In this document: positions 25,427 through 33,402 of the stretch, piece after piece
How the letters are laid out: every line of letters starts with the position of its first letter
Numbering within the stretch: position 1 is the stretch's first letter
The notes under the pieces: model-generated
What the model was told of the DNA's origin: nothing
Databases searched by the model: none
Seen by the model: only the letters and a program-made list of their open reading frames with translations
Made by a program: the position numbers and the translations under genes
NCBI RefSeq assembly: GCF_900105345.1
Contig: NZ_FNSN01000003.1
Coordinates: forward strand, 930,001 to 994,000
DNA from: Arthrobacter woluwensis
GTDB lineage: Bacteria > Actinomycetota > Actinomycetes > Actinomycetales > Micrococcaceae
DNA length: 64,000 bases
Reading direction: 5' to 3'

Positions 25427-26299
25427 TCAACGGGAGTGTGAGGTCAGCTCCAAGCGGGAAGTCAGCATCTTGGCAAGGCGCAGCAAGGCTCCGTCCGGTT
25501 CCGGTCGTGTGATCATGCTGAGGCGGACGCTCCAGGTGAAGGGAAGACTCGTGATCTTGTCGCCGGGCAGGCGTTCGGCGACGGCGGAACTGCGCGGGAT
25601 GATGGCAGGCTCGGCTGCGAGCCGTGCCATGCGGATCGTTCCCGTCACGGTGGCCCCCAGCCGCGGAGTGCCTCCGAGCGCGACAACCCGTGCCGTGAGG
25701 TCGTGATCCCGGAGGTCGTACGTCGACGTGGGCAGAGACAATCCGGACAGTGGCAGGCGTCCAGTGGTGGGATGCGGCGCGCCTTCAGGGATCAGGACCA
25801 CCATCTCATCGCGACCGATGTCATGGCCCGTCACGTCGGCAGGGAGGCGCCGCTGTCCGGCCACCGACACGATGGCGGCGTCGAGCATCCCCTCCGCGAC
25901 CCAGTCGATGAGGGTGAGCCCATGATCCACCGCCTGGGTGATCGTCCGTCCGTTTCGCTGTGGGTCGATGAGGGGCAGGACGGTGTCGGCGAGCCCGTGA
26001 AAGCACCCGATCCTCAGAGGCGGATCGGTCGTGGCGGAGCGGATGTCGTCGACTATTCCGTCGAGATGGCCCAGGATGTGCTCGGCACGCCTGGCCATCT
26101 CGTAGCCCGCTGCGGTGGGCGCGGCACCGCGCGGTCCTCGGGTGAACAGCGAAACCCCCATCCGCCGTTCCAGGCGGGTCAATCGCACCGAAGCCGACGC
26201 CTGGGAGATTCTCAGCCTCCGCGCGGCCGCGCCTATCGATCCCACCTGGGACACCGTCCAGACCAATTCCAGGTCATCAACATCCGGTCTGAGGGTCAT
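25427..26299 (-). CDS. LysR family transcriptional regulator
   Basis: A 290-aa regulator. The winged HTH is at residues 8-65 (LELVWTVSQVGSIGAAARRL, then ISQASASVRLTRLERRMG). The effector domain carries periplasmic-binding-like strands, of which LRIGCFHGLADTVLPL is the first. ATG 26299 is preferred over a TTG two codons earlier. Divergent from the MFS gene at 26372, which is its probable target; efflux or uptake of the inducer is the usual theme. Confidence 0.9.
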   Translation of the reverse strand: MTLRPDVDDLELVWTVSQVGSIGAAARRLRISQASASVRLTRLERRMGVSLFTRGPRGAAPTAAGYEMARRAEHILGHLDGIVDDIRSATTDPPLRIGCFHGLADTVLPLIDPQRNGRTITQAVDHGLTLIDWVAEGMLDAAIVSVAGQRRLPADVTGHDIGRDEMVVLIPEGAPHPTTGRLPLSGLSLPTSTYDLRDHDLTARVVALGGTPRLGATVTGTIRMARLAAEPAIIPRSSAVAERLPGDKITSLPFTWSVRLSMITRPEPDGALLRLAKMLTSRLELTSHSR

Positions 26300-26313
26300 A
26301 GTCAAATGCTATG
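26297..26313. promoter_or_regulatory. LysR-type box CATAG-N7-CTATG
   Basis: Exact 5-nt arms, containing the T-N11-A core expected for LysR proteins, in the 72-bp gap between lysR and the MFS gene. It overlaps the lysR start codon, consistent with autoregulation. Confidence 0.5.
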
Positions 26314-26371
26314 TCCCAACGGACAGAATGAGTGCCTACTCTCCGGCCCTGATTCCGTTGAGGATGAGTTC

Positions 26372-27601
26372 ATGTCCTCCTTCCGATCCACGGCCGCCCT
26401 CTTCTCGGCCGCCGTCATCATCGACGTGAGTTCGCGTGCGGCGTTCGTCGCCTTGCCGCTCATCGTGCTCAGCGAGACGGGCTCCGCGGCGCTCACCGGC
26501 GTCGTGAGCGGCGCCATGGCGTTGCCTCTGCTCCTGTCACCGTGGTGGGCAAGAAGGCTGCGTCACGCTGCCGCCCGGCCCGCGGTGCTCGCGGCATTGA
26601 CTCTCCTCGAAGCGGCCGGGGCGCTGCTGGTGCCGATCGCCACGCTTTCCGGACATCTGACCGCTGGTGTTCTCGTCGGGGCGGGCCTCGTGTCCGGTGC
26701 GGGGCGCACTCTGACGCTCCCTGGGCGCCAGGCATTGCTGGCTGAACTGGAACAGGAACGCACCGGATCGCCGATCCGGATCCTCGCCTGGCAGGAAGCG
26801 GCGTCCCGCGCCACGAGCATCGTCGGGCCGGCCGTAGGGGCTCTCATCGTCGCCGCGGGATACGGGATCGCGTTGCTTTTCGCTGAAGCCGTGGCGATCA
26901 GCATCGGAGCCTTGCTGACCGTGACGGTGCGAAGCCCAGGCCCCACGGATGCCGACCACAAGTCCGGAGCCGTCCCGAAGCTGCGCACCCTCCTGAGGCG
27001 CTTCCCGGACATCCGGGCCGGATGGATCATCCGCGCGACGGCGGGGGCGACCTGGTTCGCGTTCTCGCTCGGCCTCGCCATCCAAGGGGAGCTGCAGCAT
27101 CGTCCGGGCTATTTCTACGCGATCGGGCTCAGTAGCTACGCCCTCGGGGCCGTCATCGCCACGCTCACCGTCGGACGCTTGCCCTGGGTTGCTCCGAGCC
27201 TGTCCTTGGCCGCGCTCGGGTGGACCGTGAACGGCGCTGCGTGGGTGCTGATGGGGATATGGCCGCACGAATGGGGTTACGCCATCGGCGGGCTGGTCGG
27301 CGGAGCGGGGGCTGCCGTGGGGTTCGCGACCATCACGCGCCTGATCGCTGAGCGCACCGATGGATCCGAGCGGGGCGCGCTCCTCAGCGGTCAACTGGTG
27401 GTCGTGGAAAGTGGCACAGCCGTAGGAATGTTCGCCGGAGGATCGCTGATCGAGCTGTGGGGGATCGGAGGGGCGTTCGTCATCACGGGAGCGATCCTGA
27501 CCGCCGTCGCACTCCTCGCGCCCCTGCTGCTCCGTGGCCGACCTCATGGCCCGACAGCGAACCGCAGGAGGCAGGGCGTGCCCGCCGTGATCAGGCACTG
27601 A
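26372..27601 (+). CDS. Major facilitator superfamily transporter
   Basis: A 409-aa membrane protein with about eleven to twelve hydrophobic segments. The segment 2-3 loop PWWARRLRHAAARP corresponds to MFS motif A in a weak form. Overall pattern and length fit an efflux carrier, and substrate cannot be read. ATG 26372 has GAGGATGAG upstream; the reading frame extends further back, but only antisense to lysR. The C-terminal tail is short, basic and proline-containing. Confidence 0.85.
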   Translation: MSSFRSTAALFSAAVIIDVSSRAAFVALPLIVLSETGSAALTGVVSGAMALPLLLSPWWARRLRHAAARPAVLAALTLLEAAGALLVPIATLSGHLTAGVLVGAGLVSGAGRTLTLPGRQALLAELEQERTGSPIRILAWQEAASRATSIVGPAVGALIVAAGYGIALLFAEAVAISIGALLTVTVRSPGPTDADHKSGAVPKLRTLLRRFPDIRAGWIIRATAGATWFAFSLGLAIQGELQHRPGYFYAIGLSSYALGAVIATLTVGRLPWVAPSLSLAALGWTVNGAAWVLMGIWPHEWGYAIGGLVGGAGAAVGFATITRLIAERTDGSERGALLSGQLVVVESGTAVGMFAGGSLIELWGIGGAFVITGAILTAVALLAPLLLRGRPHGPTANRRRQGVPAVIRH

Positions 27602-27703
27602 CTCGACGGGGTCGAACCGTGCCGAGACGCCTGCCGACGGGCCCGCCGCGTTCACAAGGGGGCTTCCGCTGTCCCGCGGCTCCGGGCTAGATTCGAAAGC
27701 ACG

Positions 27704-28711
27704 ATGACCATCCCAGAGCACCGCCGCCAAGCCACCGCCTACTGGACCGTCCGCCCAGGTCAGGGCGAACTCCGCAGCGAAGAACTCCCCGAGCCCGGAA
27801 CCGACGAGGCCCTTGTCAGGACCCTTTACTCCGGCATCAGCCGTGGCACCGAGCTGCTGGTCCACCAGGGGCAGGTCCCGGACAGCGTCGCGGACGCCAT
27901 GCGCGCCCCGCACCAGGACGGCGACTTCCCCGCCCCCGTGAAATACGGCTATCTCTCCGTCGGCGTCGTCGAGCAAGGCCCCGACGACTGGACCGGCCAG
28001 ACCGTCTTCTGCCTTCACCCGCACCAGGACCGTTACGTCGTCCCGCTCAGCGGGCTCACCAGGGTCCCCGACGGTGTCCCGCCCCGCCGCGCGGTCCTCA
28101 CCGGCATGGTGGAGACGGCGCTCAACGCCCTCTGGGAGGCCGGGCCGCGGCTGGGAGACCGGGTCGCCGTCGTCGGGGGAGGGTTGCTGGGTGGCACTCT
28201 CGCAACGCTCCTGCGGACGTTCCCGCTGGACCGCCTGGAACTGGTGGATGTGGATCCGGCCAAGGCGCGGATCGCCGAAGAGCTGGGCATCTCATTCGCC
28301 CACCCGGACGAGGCGCAGGCGGATTGCGACCTCGTCTTCCACTGCTCCGCCACCAGCGACGGCCTGCACCGCAGCCTCCAGCTGGCCGGCGACGAAGCGA
28401 CGGTCATCGAGCTCTCCTGGTACGGCGACACCCCGGTGCAGATCCCGCTCGGCGAGGACTTCCACGCCCGCCGCCTTTCGATCATCGCCAGCCAGGTCGG
28501 TGTGGTCTCGAAGGCACGCCGTCATCGCCGCAGCACCGCGGACCGCCTCGACATCGCGGTGAGCCTCCTGGAAGACCCCGCCTTCGACCTCTTCCTCAGC
28601 GAGGACACCAGCTTCGCCGAGCTGCCGCACACCATGGAGAACCTGGCCGACGACGACGGCGGGAGCGCCTGCCACGTCGTCAGCTACCGCGCCCCACAAC
28701 CGGAGGAATGA
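27704..28711 (+). CDS. Medium-chain dehydrogenase/reductase (MDR), BchC/threonine-dehydrogenase-like
   Basis: A 335-aa NAD(P)-dependent oxidoreductase, first gene of a three-gene operon. The GroES-like N-terminal part has YSGISRGTELLVHQG, where zinc alcohol dehydrogenases carry a catalytic cysteine; no such Cys is present. This SGISRGTE form is known from BchC-like relatives. The Rossmann half begins at VAVVGGGLLGGTLATLL (G-x-G-x-x-G), with an acidic LVDVDP end that suggests NAD. The substrate is unknown; neighbours suggest a pterin-like or glycosylated small molecule. A TAGATT box 10 nt before ATG 27704 is a possible near-leaderless promoter. Confidence 0.82.
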   Translation: MTIPEHRRQATAYWTVRPGQGELRSEELPEPGTDEALVRTLYSGISRGTELLVHQGQVPDSVADAMRAPHQDGDFPAPVKYGYLSVGVVEQGPDDWTGQTVFCLHPHQDRYVVPLSGLTRVPDGVPPRRAVLTGMVETALNALWEAGPRLGDRVAVVGGGLLGGTLATLLRTFPLDRLELVDVDPAKARIAEELGISFAHPDEAQADCDLVFHCSATSDGLHRSLQLAGDEATVIELSWYGDTPVQIPLGEDFHARRLSIIASQVGVVSKARRHRRSTADRLDIAVSLLEDPAFDLFLSEDTSFAELPHTMENLADDDGGSACHVVSYRAPQPEE

Positions 28712-28714
28712 CCC

Positions 28715-29107
28715 ATGTTCAGTCTCACCGTCCGCCGCAGCTTCATGATCGCCCACAGCCTCCCGCGGGAGTCCTTCGGGCCGGCCCAGGGACTGCACGG
28801 CGCGACCTTCGTGGCCGAGGTCGGCTTCCGCCGCGCGGAACTGAACGACGATTCCGTCGTCATCGACATCGGCGCGGCGGGGGACCTGCTCCAGGAGATC
28901 CTGGACCGGCTGAATTACAAGAACCTCGATGAGCTGCCCGAATTCGCCGGCCGGCTCACCACGACCGAGTTCCTCGCCCGGCACATCGCCGAACGACTCG
29001 CGGAGAAGCTCCCCGACGACGCCGGTCTCGCCGGGCTCGACGTCACCCTCCGCGAAAACCCCGACGCCTGGGCCGGCTACTCCCTCGACCTCAGCCGAGG
29101 GCGATGA
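28715..29107 (+). CDS. 6-Pyruvoyl-tetrahydropterin synthase-like (QueD/PTPS) protein with altered active site
   Basis: A 130-aa T-fold protein. It keeps two of three zinc histidines, His14 and His28, and Glu114 of the substrate-anchoring VTLRENP strand, plus the TTTE turn at 82-85. The third zinc ligand of LHGH is Ala30 (LHGAT). The catalytic Cys position is Ala24. The Asp-His of the catalytic relay is Asn67-Tyr68 (LNYKNLD). It is therefore unlikely to be a standard PTPS or 6-carboxytetrahydropterin synthase, although annotation pipelines would name it so. It starts 3 nt after the MDR gene with GGAGGA as ribosome site, and overlaps the next gene by 4 nt (ATGA), so the three proteins are coupled in translation. 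Confidence 0.8.
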   Translation: MFSLTVRRSFMIAHSLPRESFGPAQGLHGATFVAEVGFRRAELNDDSVVIDIGAAGDLLQEILDRLNYKNLDELPEFAGRLTTTEFLARHIAERLAEKLPDDAGLAGLDVTLRENPDAWAGYSLDLSRGR

Positions 29108-30102
29108 GCGCCCTCCGCTTCATCGTCCCGGGCAACATCGGCCACCGCTCCGGCGGCAACCTGTACAACGCCCGGCTGGCGGAGCACCTGGAGGCCCTCG
29201 GCGTCCGCACCGAGGTGGTGGCGCTCGACGGCGCGTGGCCGCCGGGGCGCCCCGAGGACCGTGAAGCCCTGACCCAGGCCCTCCGCGCCGCCCCTCTCGC
29301 GATCGTCGACGGCCTGGTCGCGGCCGGCGCCCCGGACGCCGTCGAATCCGCCGTCCAGGCCGGCACGCGGGTGTGGGTGCTCTCGCACATGGCCTTCCCC
29401 GAAATCGCCGGGTTGGAGGGCCGGGCTCTCGCCGCGGCGACCGGCGTCATCTGCCCCAGTTCCTTCGCGGCCGCCCAGCTCCGGTCGCTGTACGGCCTGG
29501 AACGCGTTCACGTCGCCCTGCCCGGAACCCGGCCGGCCGAGCCCGCGGTCGGATCGCGGCCGCCGCGGATCGTCTGCGTCGCGGCCCTGCTGCCGAACAA
29601 GAGTCAGCTCCTGCTCATCGAGGCGCTCGCCCGGCTCGCTCACCTGCCCTGGACGGCGTCCCTCATCGGTTCGCCGGACGCGGACCCGGCGTATGCCGCC
29701 CGGGTCGCGGCCGCCGTCGCGCACCACGGCCTGGAGGACCGCATCCGCCTGGCGGGTGAGCTCGACGGCCAGGAACTGGAGGACGCCTGGCACGCCGCCG
29801 ACCTTAGTGCCCTGGTCTCAGAACGTGAGAGTTTCGGCATGGCTGTGCAGGAGTCGCTGGCGCACGGGGTTCCGGCGGTCGTCCGCCGGGGGACCGGGGC
29901 GGAGGAGGCTCTCGGTGCGGGCGGTGCCGGCGCGGCTGTGGATCTTGACCGCGGCGCGCCCGCCCTGGCGGAGACGCTGTCGGCCTGGCTGGAGGATCCT
30001 GAGCTCGCGGCCAGCTGGCGGGAAGCGGCTCTGCTCCGGCGTGCGACGCTGCCCCGTTGGACGGAGACCGCCGAGACGGTGCTCGCGCTCGTCCGCGGGT
30101 GA
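29104..30102 (+). CDS. Family 4 glycosyltransferase (GT-B fold)
   Basis: A 332-aa retaining glycosyltransferase. The N-terminal Rossmann lobe opens with FIVPGNIGHRSGGNLYNARL, the G-G loop before the acceptor site. The C-terminal nucleotide-sugar lobe has VALLPNKSQLLLIEA and the E-x7-E motif ESFGMAVQE. No membrane segment is present, so it is cytoplasmic. The sugar donor and acceptor are unknown. Being coupled to the PTPS-like gene by an ATGA overlap, it may glycosylate the product of the first two enzymes (inference). Confidence 0.87.
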   Translation: MSALRFIVPGNIGHRSGGNLYNARLAEHLEALGVRTEVVALDGAWPPGRPEDREALTQALRAAPLAIVDGLVAAGAPDAVESAVQAGTRVWVLSHMAFPEIAGLEGRALAAATGVICPSSFAAAQLRSLYGLERVHVALPGTRPAEPAVGSRPPRIVCVAALLPNKSQLLLIEALARLAHLPWTASLIGSPDADPAYAARVAAAVAHHGLEDRIRLAGELDGQELEDAWHAADLSALVSERESFGMAVQESLAHGVPAVVRRGTGAEEALGAGGAGAAVDLDRGAPALAETLSAWLEDPELAASWREAALLRRATLPRWTETAETVLALVRG

Positions 30103-30126
30103 GGTGCGCCAGTGAGGCGCGCAACG

Positions 30127-30143
30127 CTCTCCCGGGCGGAGAG
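30127..30143. terminator. Short hairpin between convergent glycosyltransferase and toxin genes
   Basis: CTCTCC (30127-30132) pairs exactly with GGAGAG (30138-30143) around CGGGC, followed by the palindrome GCCGGCCGGC. It is a weak terminator candidate in a 52-bp convergent gap. Confidence 0.35.
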
Positions 30144-30154
30144 GCCGGCCGGCT

Positions 30155-30454
30155 CTACAGGTGTCGGCCCGAGTCCATGCGCTGGTGCAGGACTCTGACC
30201 ACGTCGACGATCACGTCGACGCCGTCGGCAGCGACCACGTAGAAGATCAGGTGGCTTCCGATGGCATATTTCCGGTACCCCGCACGGATCTCATCGCAGG
30301 TTCTTCCCCGGGCGGGCTCTTCGGCGATGCGTTCCATCGCGCCATGGAGCTCACGGATATAGGTCTCCGCCTGCCGCGTGTCCCAGCGATCCGCCGTGTA
30401 GTCCCAGATGGACGACAGATCGGCTCGCGCGGCGGGGGTGAGCCGGAAGCTCAT
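30155..30454 (-). CDS. parE: ParE/RelE superfamily toxin
   Basis: A 99-aa toxin of a type II toxin-antitoxin pair. The ParE fold is seen as LTPAARADLSSIWDYTADRWD, then AETYIRELHGAMERIAEEPARGR, and the terminal strands HLIFYVVAADGVDVIVDVVRVLHQRMD. Known ParE proteins poison DNA gyrase, while related RelE proteins cut mRNA; the former is more likely from length and partner. Its start overlaps the antitoxin stop by 4 nt. Confidence 0.9.
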   Translation of the reverse strand: MSFRLTPAARADLSSIWDYTADRWDTRQAETYIRELHGAMERIAEEPARGRTCDEIRAGYRKYAIGSHLIFYVVAADGVDVIVDVVRVLHQRMDSGRHL

Positions 30455-30684
30455 CCCTTCTTCTCGGCGATGAAGGCTTCCAGGTCGAACGGCTCGGGAG
30501 TTCCGCTGGATTCGCCGTCGGCGAGAGAAGCACGGAGCGCTGCCAGGTGCGTCTCCTGGTCCTCCAGCAGCCGCAGACCGGCCCGCACGGCTTCGCTCGC
30601 CGTCCGGAAGCGCCCGGATTTCACTTCCCGGGCCAGGAAGGCGGCGGAGTGCTCGTCGAGGCTGATCGAGGTGTTGCTGCTCAT
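30451..30684 (-). CDS. parD: ParD family antitoxin
   Basis: A 77-aa antitoxin. The N-terminal ribbon-helix-helix (NTSISLDEHSAAFLAREVKSG) binds DNA, followed by RFRTASEAVRAGLRLLED. The acidic C-terminal tail (PFDLEAFIAEKK) wraps the toxin. ATG 30684 is chosen because the RHH begins there; the frame extends upstream through the operator. It precedes parE in an ATGA-coupled operon and is expected to repress it. Confidence 0.9.
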   Translation of the reverse strand: MSSNTSISLDEHSAAFLAREVKSGRFRTASEAVRAGLRLLEDQETHLAALRASLADGESSGTPEPFDLEAFIAEKKG

Positions 30685-30694
30685 GCCTTCAAAG

Positions 30695-30709
30695 TACCAA
30701 TAATTGGTA
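30695..30709. promoter_or_regulatory. Palindromic operator TACCAAT-A-ATTGGTA of parDE
   Basis: Exact 7-nt arms around one base, 10 nt upstream of the parD start. It is AT-rich against its surroundings. A ParD RHH dimer would be expected to bind here. Confidence 0.65.
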
Positions 30710-30791
30710 ATCGCGAACAGGTGCCGCCCGGGACGTTCGCCCGCAGCGGGGCGGCCGAAACCCACCCCTGGTCCGCGCCGGGCCCGTGGCC

Positions 30792-30797
30792 TAGCGT
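30792..30797 (+). promoter_or_regulatory. -10 box (TAGCGT) for leaderless SDR gene
   Basis: TAGCGT is followed by 6 nt (GAGGTC) and ATG 30804. GAGG could also act as a very short-spaced ribosome site, so the leaderless reading is likely but not certain. Confidence 0.4.
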
Positions 30798-30803
30798 GAG
30801 GTC

Positions 30804-31601
30804 ATGACCATGAATCGTTTTGCGGGACGGGTGGTGTTCCTGACCGGGGCGGCCCAGGGGATCGGCGCGGCCACGGCACGGCGCCTCTTCGCGGAGGGCG
30901 CCACGCTGGTGCTCGCGGAGCGGAACGCCGAGGGCGCCACGCGCGTCGCGGGCGACCTCGGGGATCCGGACCGAACCCTGGTGGTGCCGTGCGATCTGAC
31001 GGACCGAGCGTCCGTGGACCGCGCCGTCGCGGCCGCGGTGGAGCGCTTCGGCCGGCTCGACGCCCTCGTCAACGTGGCGGGCGGCGCCCTGCGGCACCCC
31101 GGACTCCTGCACGGGATGGACGACGACGGCTGGAACCGCACGCTCGACCTCAACCTGAGCGGCCCCATGCGCTGCATCCGCGCGGTCGCGCCGCATCTGG
31201 GCCCGGGCGGGTCGATCGTCCTGGTGAGCTCGGTCAACGGGCTGCAGGCCTGGGGCGGGGAGTCCTACTCGTCCGCCAAGGCCGGGCTCGTGGTCCTGGC
31301 CAAGAATCTCGCTGTGGAGCTGGGACCGGCCGGGGTCCGGATCAACGTCGTGGCCCCCGGGACGATCCGGACGCCCGTCTGGGACGACCAGGGCGGGCCG
31401 GACAAGCTCACTCCGCTGTACCCGCTGGGCCGGGTGGGGGAGCCCGAGGACATCGCCGCGGCGATCGCCTTCCTCGCCTCCGACGACGCCGCCTGGATCA
31501 CGGGGATCACCCTCCCGGTCGACGGTGGCGGGGGAACCGGCCCGCTGCACGTCATGCAGCAGCTCCGACAGGTCCGGGACGAGGACTCACTCGAAGCGTG
31601 A
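30804..31601 (+). CDS. Short-chain dehydrogenase/reductase
   Basis: A 265-aa classical SDR. The cofactor loop is TGAAQGIG at residues 14-21. NVAGG follows, then the catalytic Ser of LVSSVNG and Tyr-x3-Lys in YSSAKAG. The C-terminal VDGGGGTGP end is typical. It reduces or oxidises an unknown alcohol/carbonyl. SDR enzymes include sepiapterin reductase, but the toxin-antitoxin pair separates this gene from the PTPS-like operon, so a link is speculative. It overlaps the convergent GNAT by 15 nt. Confidence 0.88.
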   Translation: MTMNRFAGRVVFLTGAAQGIGAATARRLFAEGATLVLAERNAEGATRVAGDLGDPDRTLVVPCDLTDRASVDRAVAAAVERFGRLDALVNVAGGALRHPGLLHGMDDDGWNRTLDLNLSGPMRCIRAVAPHLGPGGSIVLVSSVNGLQAWGGESYSSAKAGLVVLAKNLAVELGPAGVRINVVAPGTIRTPVWDDQGGPDKLTPLYPLGRVGEPEDIAAAIAFLASDDAAWITGITLPVDGGGGTGPLHVMQQLRQVRDEDSLEA

Positions 31602-32144
31602 AAAGGGTTCCGCGTATCGGAAGGCGCCCCGCTCGCCGTCGTACGCCGGAAGCAGCCTGACCTGGAAGTAATCGCCCCAGGCGGGGTCCGGGGCGCCGAT
31701 GCCGTGACGGGATGCCGCGACCCAGCCGTGGCGGCCGTAGTAGCCCGGATCGCCCAGCAGCGCGATGAGCGGCTCACCCAGGAGGACGGCGGCGTCCACG
31801 GTCGCGGCCAGCAGGGCGGCGCCGACGCCCTGGCGCTGCGCGGACGGGATCACCGACAGCGGTCCGAGACCGAGCGACGGCGCCGAGGGAGCGTCGCCGT
31901 CGTCGAGCGCGCCGCGTGTCGTCATGACGTGACCCACCACGGTCCCGTCCCTCTCCGCGACGAGGGCCAGCCCGGGCAGGTACCCGGGGTCCTCCCGCAG
32001 CCACTCGACGAGCACCGCCTCGCCGGGATCCGACGTGTCGTCGACGGGCGGGGCCGCATGGGGCGCCTCGCGGAACGCGGCCGCGGTCAGGGCACGGATG
32101 GCAGGGAAGTCGGCAGGCGTCTCAGGCCTGATCAGCAGGGGCAT
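31587..32144 (-). CDS. GNAT family N-acetyltransferase (YhbS-like)
   Basis: A 185-aa acetyltransferase. The acetyl-CoA loop is QRQGVGAALL, preceded by LGPLSVIPS. The following LGDPGYYGRHGWVAAS is the YhbS-type signature of COG3153. ATG 32144 is preferred over an ATG 30 nt upstream because the domain starts at LLIRPETPADFPAIR. It lies 40 nt after the HAD gene and is probably cotranscribed with it. Confidence 0.85.
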   Translation of the reverse strand: MPLLIRPETPADFPAIRALTAAAFREAPHAAPPVDDTSDPGEAVLVEWLREDPGYLPGLALVAERDGTVVGHVMTTRGALDDGDAPSAPSLGLGPLSVIPSAQRQGVGAALLAATVDAAVLLGEPLIALLGDPGYYGRHGWVAASRHGIGAPDPAWGDYFQVRLLPAYDGERGAFRYAEPFSRFE

Positions 32145-32184
32145 GGGTCCAGCTTTCCACGCTGCGTGGCTCACGGGAAGCAGA

Positions 32185-32823
32185 TCACGGGAAGCGCAGG
32201 ACCACCTGCTCGCCGTCGCGGGCGACCTCGACGCCGGTCAGGTCCTCCACGTGCACGTCCGGGCCGTGTGCGGCGGACGCGGTCCCCACTCCCACCACGG
32301 TCATGCCGGCCGCCCGGGCGGCCGCGATGCCGGCCGAGGAGTCCTCGAACACCACACACTCTTCCGGAGCGGCGCCCAGAGCGCGGGCGGCCGCGAGGAA
32401 TCCCTCCGGGTGAGGCTTGCTGTTCCGCACGTCCTCCGCGCTGACCATGAGGGGCGGCAGCGGGACGCCGGCCGCTGTCATCCGGGCGGTGGCGAGTTCG
32501 AGCGTGGCCGAGGTGACGAGCGCGTGCGGCGTCCCCTCCAGCGCCCGCAGGAATGCCTGCGCTCCCGGCACCTCGTGGACACCGTCCAGTTCGCGGACTT
32601 CCCGGGCCAGCATGGCCTGATTCTCCGCCAGATTGAGTTCATGGTCCCGGTCGGGGAGCAGGACCGCCATGCTCTCCTGGCCCTGGCGGCCATGGATCAC
32701 GCTGAGAACCCGCTCGGGGTCGAGGCCGTGGGACTCGCCCCACTCCGTCCAGAGCCGCTCCACCACGGCGGACGAATCCACCAGGGTGCCGTCCATGTCG
32801 AGCAGAATGGCCTTGACGTTCAT
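32185..32823 (-). CDS. HAD superfamily sugar-phosphatase-like hydrolase
   Basis: A 212-aa phosphatase of subfamily IA. Motif I is DMDGTLVDSS at residues 9-18 (nucleophile and acid/base Asp). Motif II is the Ser/Thr in LVTSATLE, motif III the Lys of SKPHPEGF, and motif IV EDSSAGIAAARAAGM. The wording resembles DOG/glycerol-3-phosphatase-type enzymes acting on small sugar phosphates. ATG 32823 has GGGAG upstream; an ATG 12 nt earlier overlaps that site. Confidence 0.87.
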   Translation of the reverse strand: MNVKAILLDMDGTLVDSSAVVERLWTEWGESHGLDPERVLSVIHGRQGQESMAVLLPDRDHELNLAENQAMLAREVRELDGVHEVPGAQAFLRALEGTPHALVTSATLELATARMTAAGVPLPPLMVSAEDVRNSKPHPEGFLAAARALGAAPEECVVFEDSSAGIAAARAAGMTVVGVGTASAAHGPDVHVEDLTGVEVARDGEQVVLRFP

Positions 32824-33402
32824 GATGTCTCCCATGAACCCACCCTACGGGGCGTCCCGGCTGCCACGAAGCATCCTGTCGCTCGATCACGAGCAGTCTC
32901 GGGCCGCCCCGGTACAACGATTTCGAAACATCCCGGGTCATGAGATATTCCCCCTGCTGGGGGCTTGTCGCAAATGCAACTCATCCGTCAAATAGGCTCA
33001 CCTTGAGTTGAATTTGCAACTACGGATAGTGAATTTCAAGAATTTGGGTTGAATTTTCAGAAGGTACATTGGCGGCGCCAGCGACTTCGGCAATGATGAC
33101 CCCTGCATTCTGTGCCTTGAACTCGCGCAATAGACCATCCAGCCCCAGATCAGAGCCGGATCGTGACTGTTTGGAGGGGCCGTCGGCGCGTACGTGTGAC
33201 AGGGTGAGATATCCACTCCGATGGTTTCGCGCCACCTCGGTAGGGAATTCCGGAATCCGCCACGCTAAATGTGACAGCAATCGTCTTCAAACGCCTTGTT
33301 CATGACCATTCCGACGTATTGAGGCTTGTGCATGAATATGCAAGGCTCGCTGTGATATCGCACCCGAAAATTCCGTTTTCCCGTCCAGACAAGGAGGAAC
33401 TC
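32824..33402 (+). promoter_or_regulatory. Long comparatively AT-rich leader of the LPDTG protein
   Basis: 579 bp without a supportable gene and clearly lower in GC than the coding DNA around it. It contains an imperfect hairpin: 32970-32983 (GCAAATGCAACTCA) pairs 13/14 with 33004-33017. AAGGAGG at 33391-33397 is the ribosome site of the next gene. I could not choose a promoter with confidence. A minus-strand open frame at 33020-33280 shows no recognisable protein. Confidence 0.5.

Noticed and set aside
27704-29107. Queuosine (QueD) pathway assignment
   Set aside because: The T-fold protein lacks the catalytic residues and there is no queC, queE or queF nearby.
33020-33280. 86-codon minus-strand frame in the AT-rich leader
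   Set aside because: No ribosome site, no recognisable domain and no neighbour logic. It could be a relic, but nothing supports translation.
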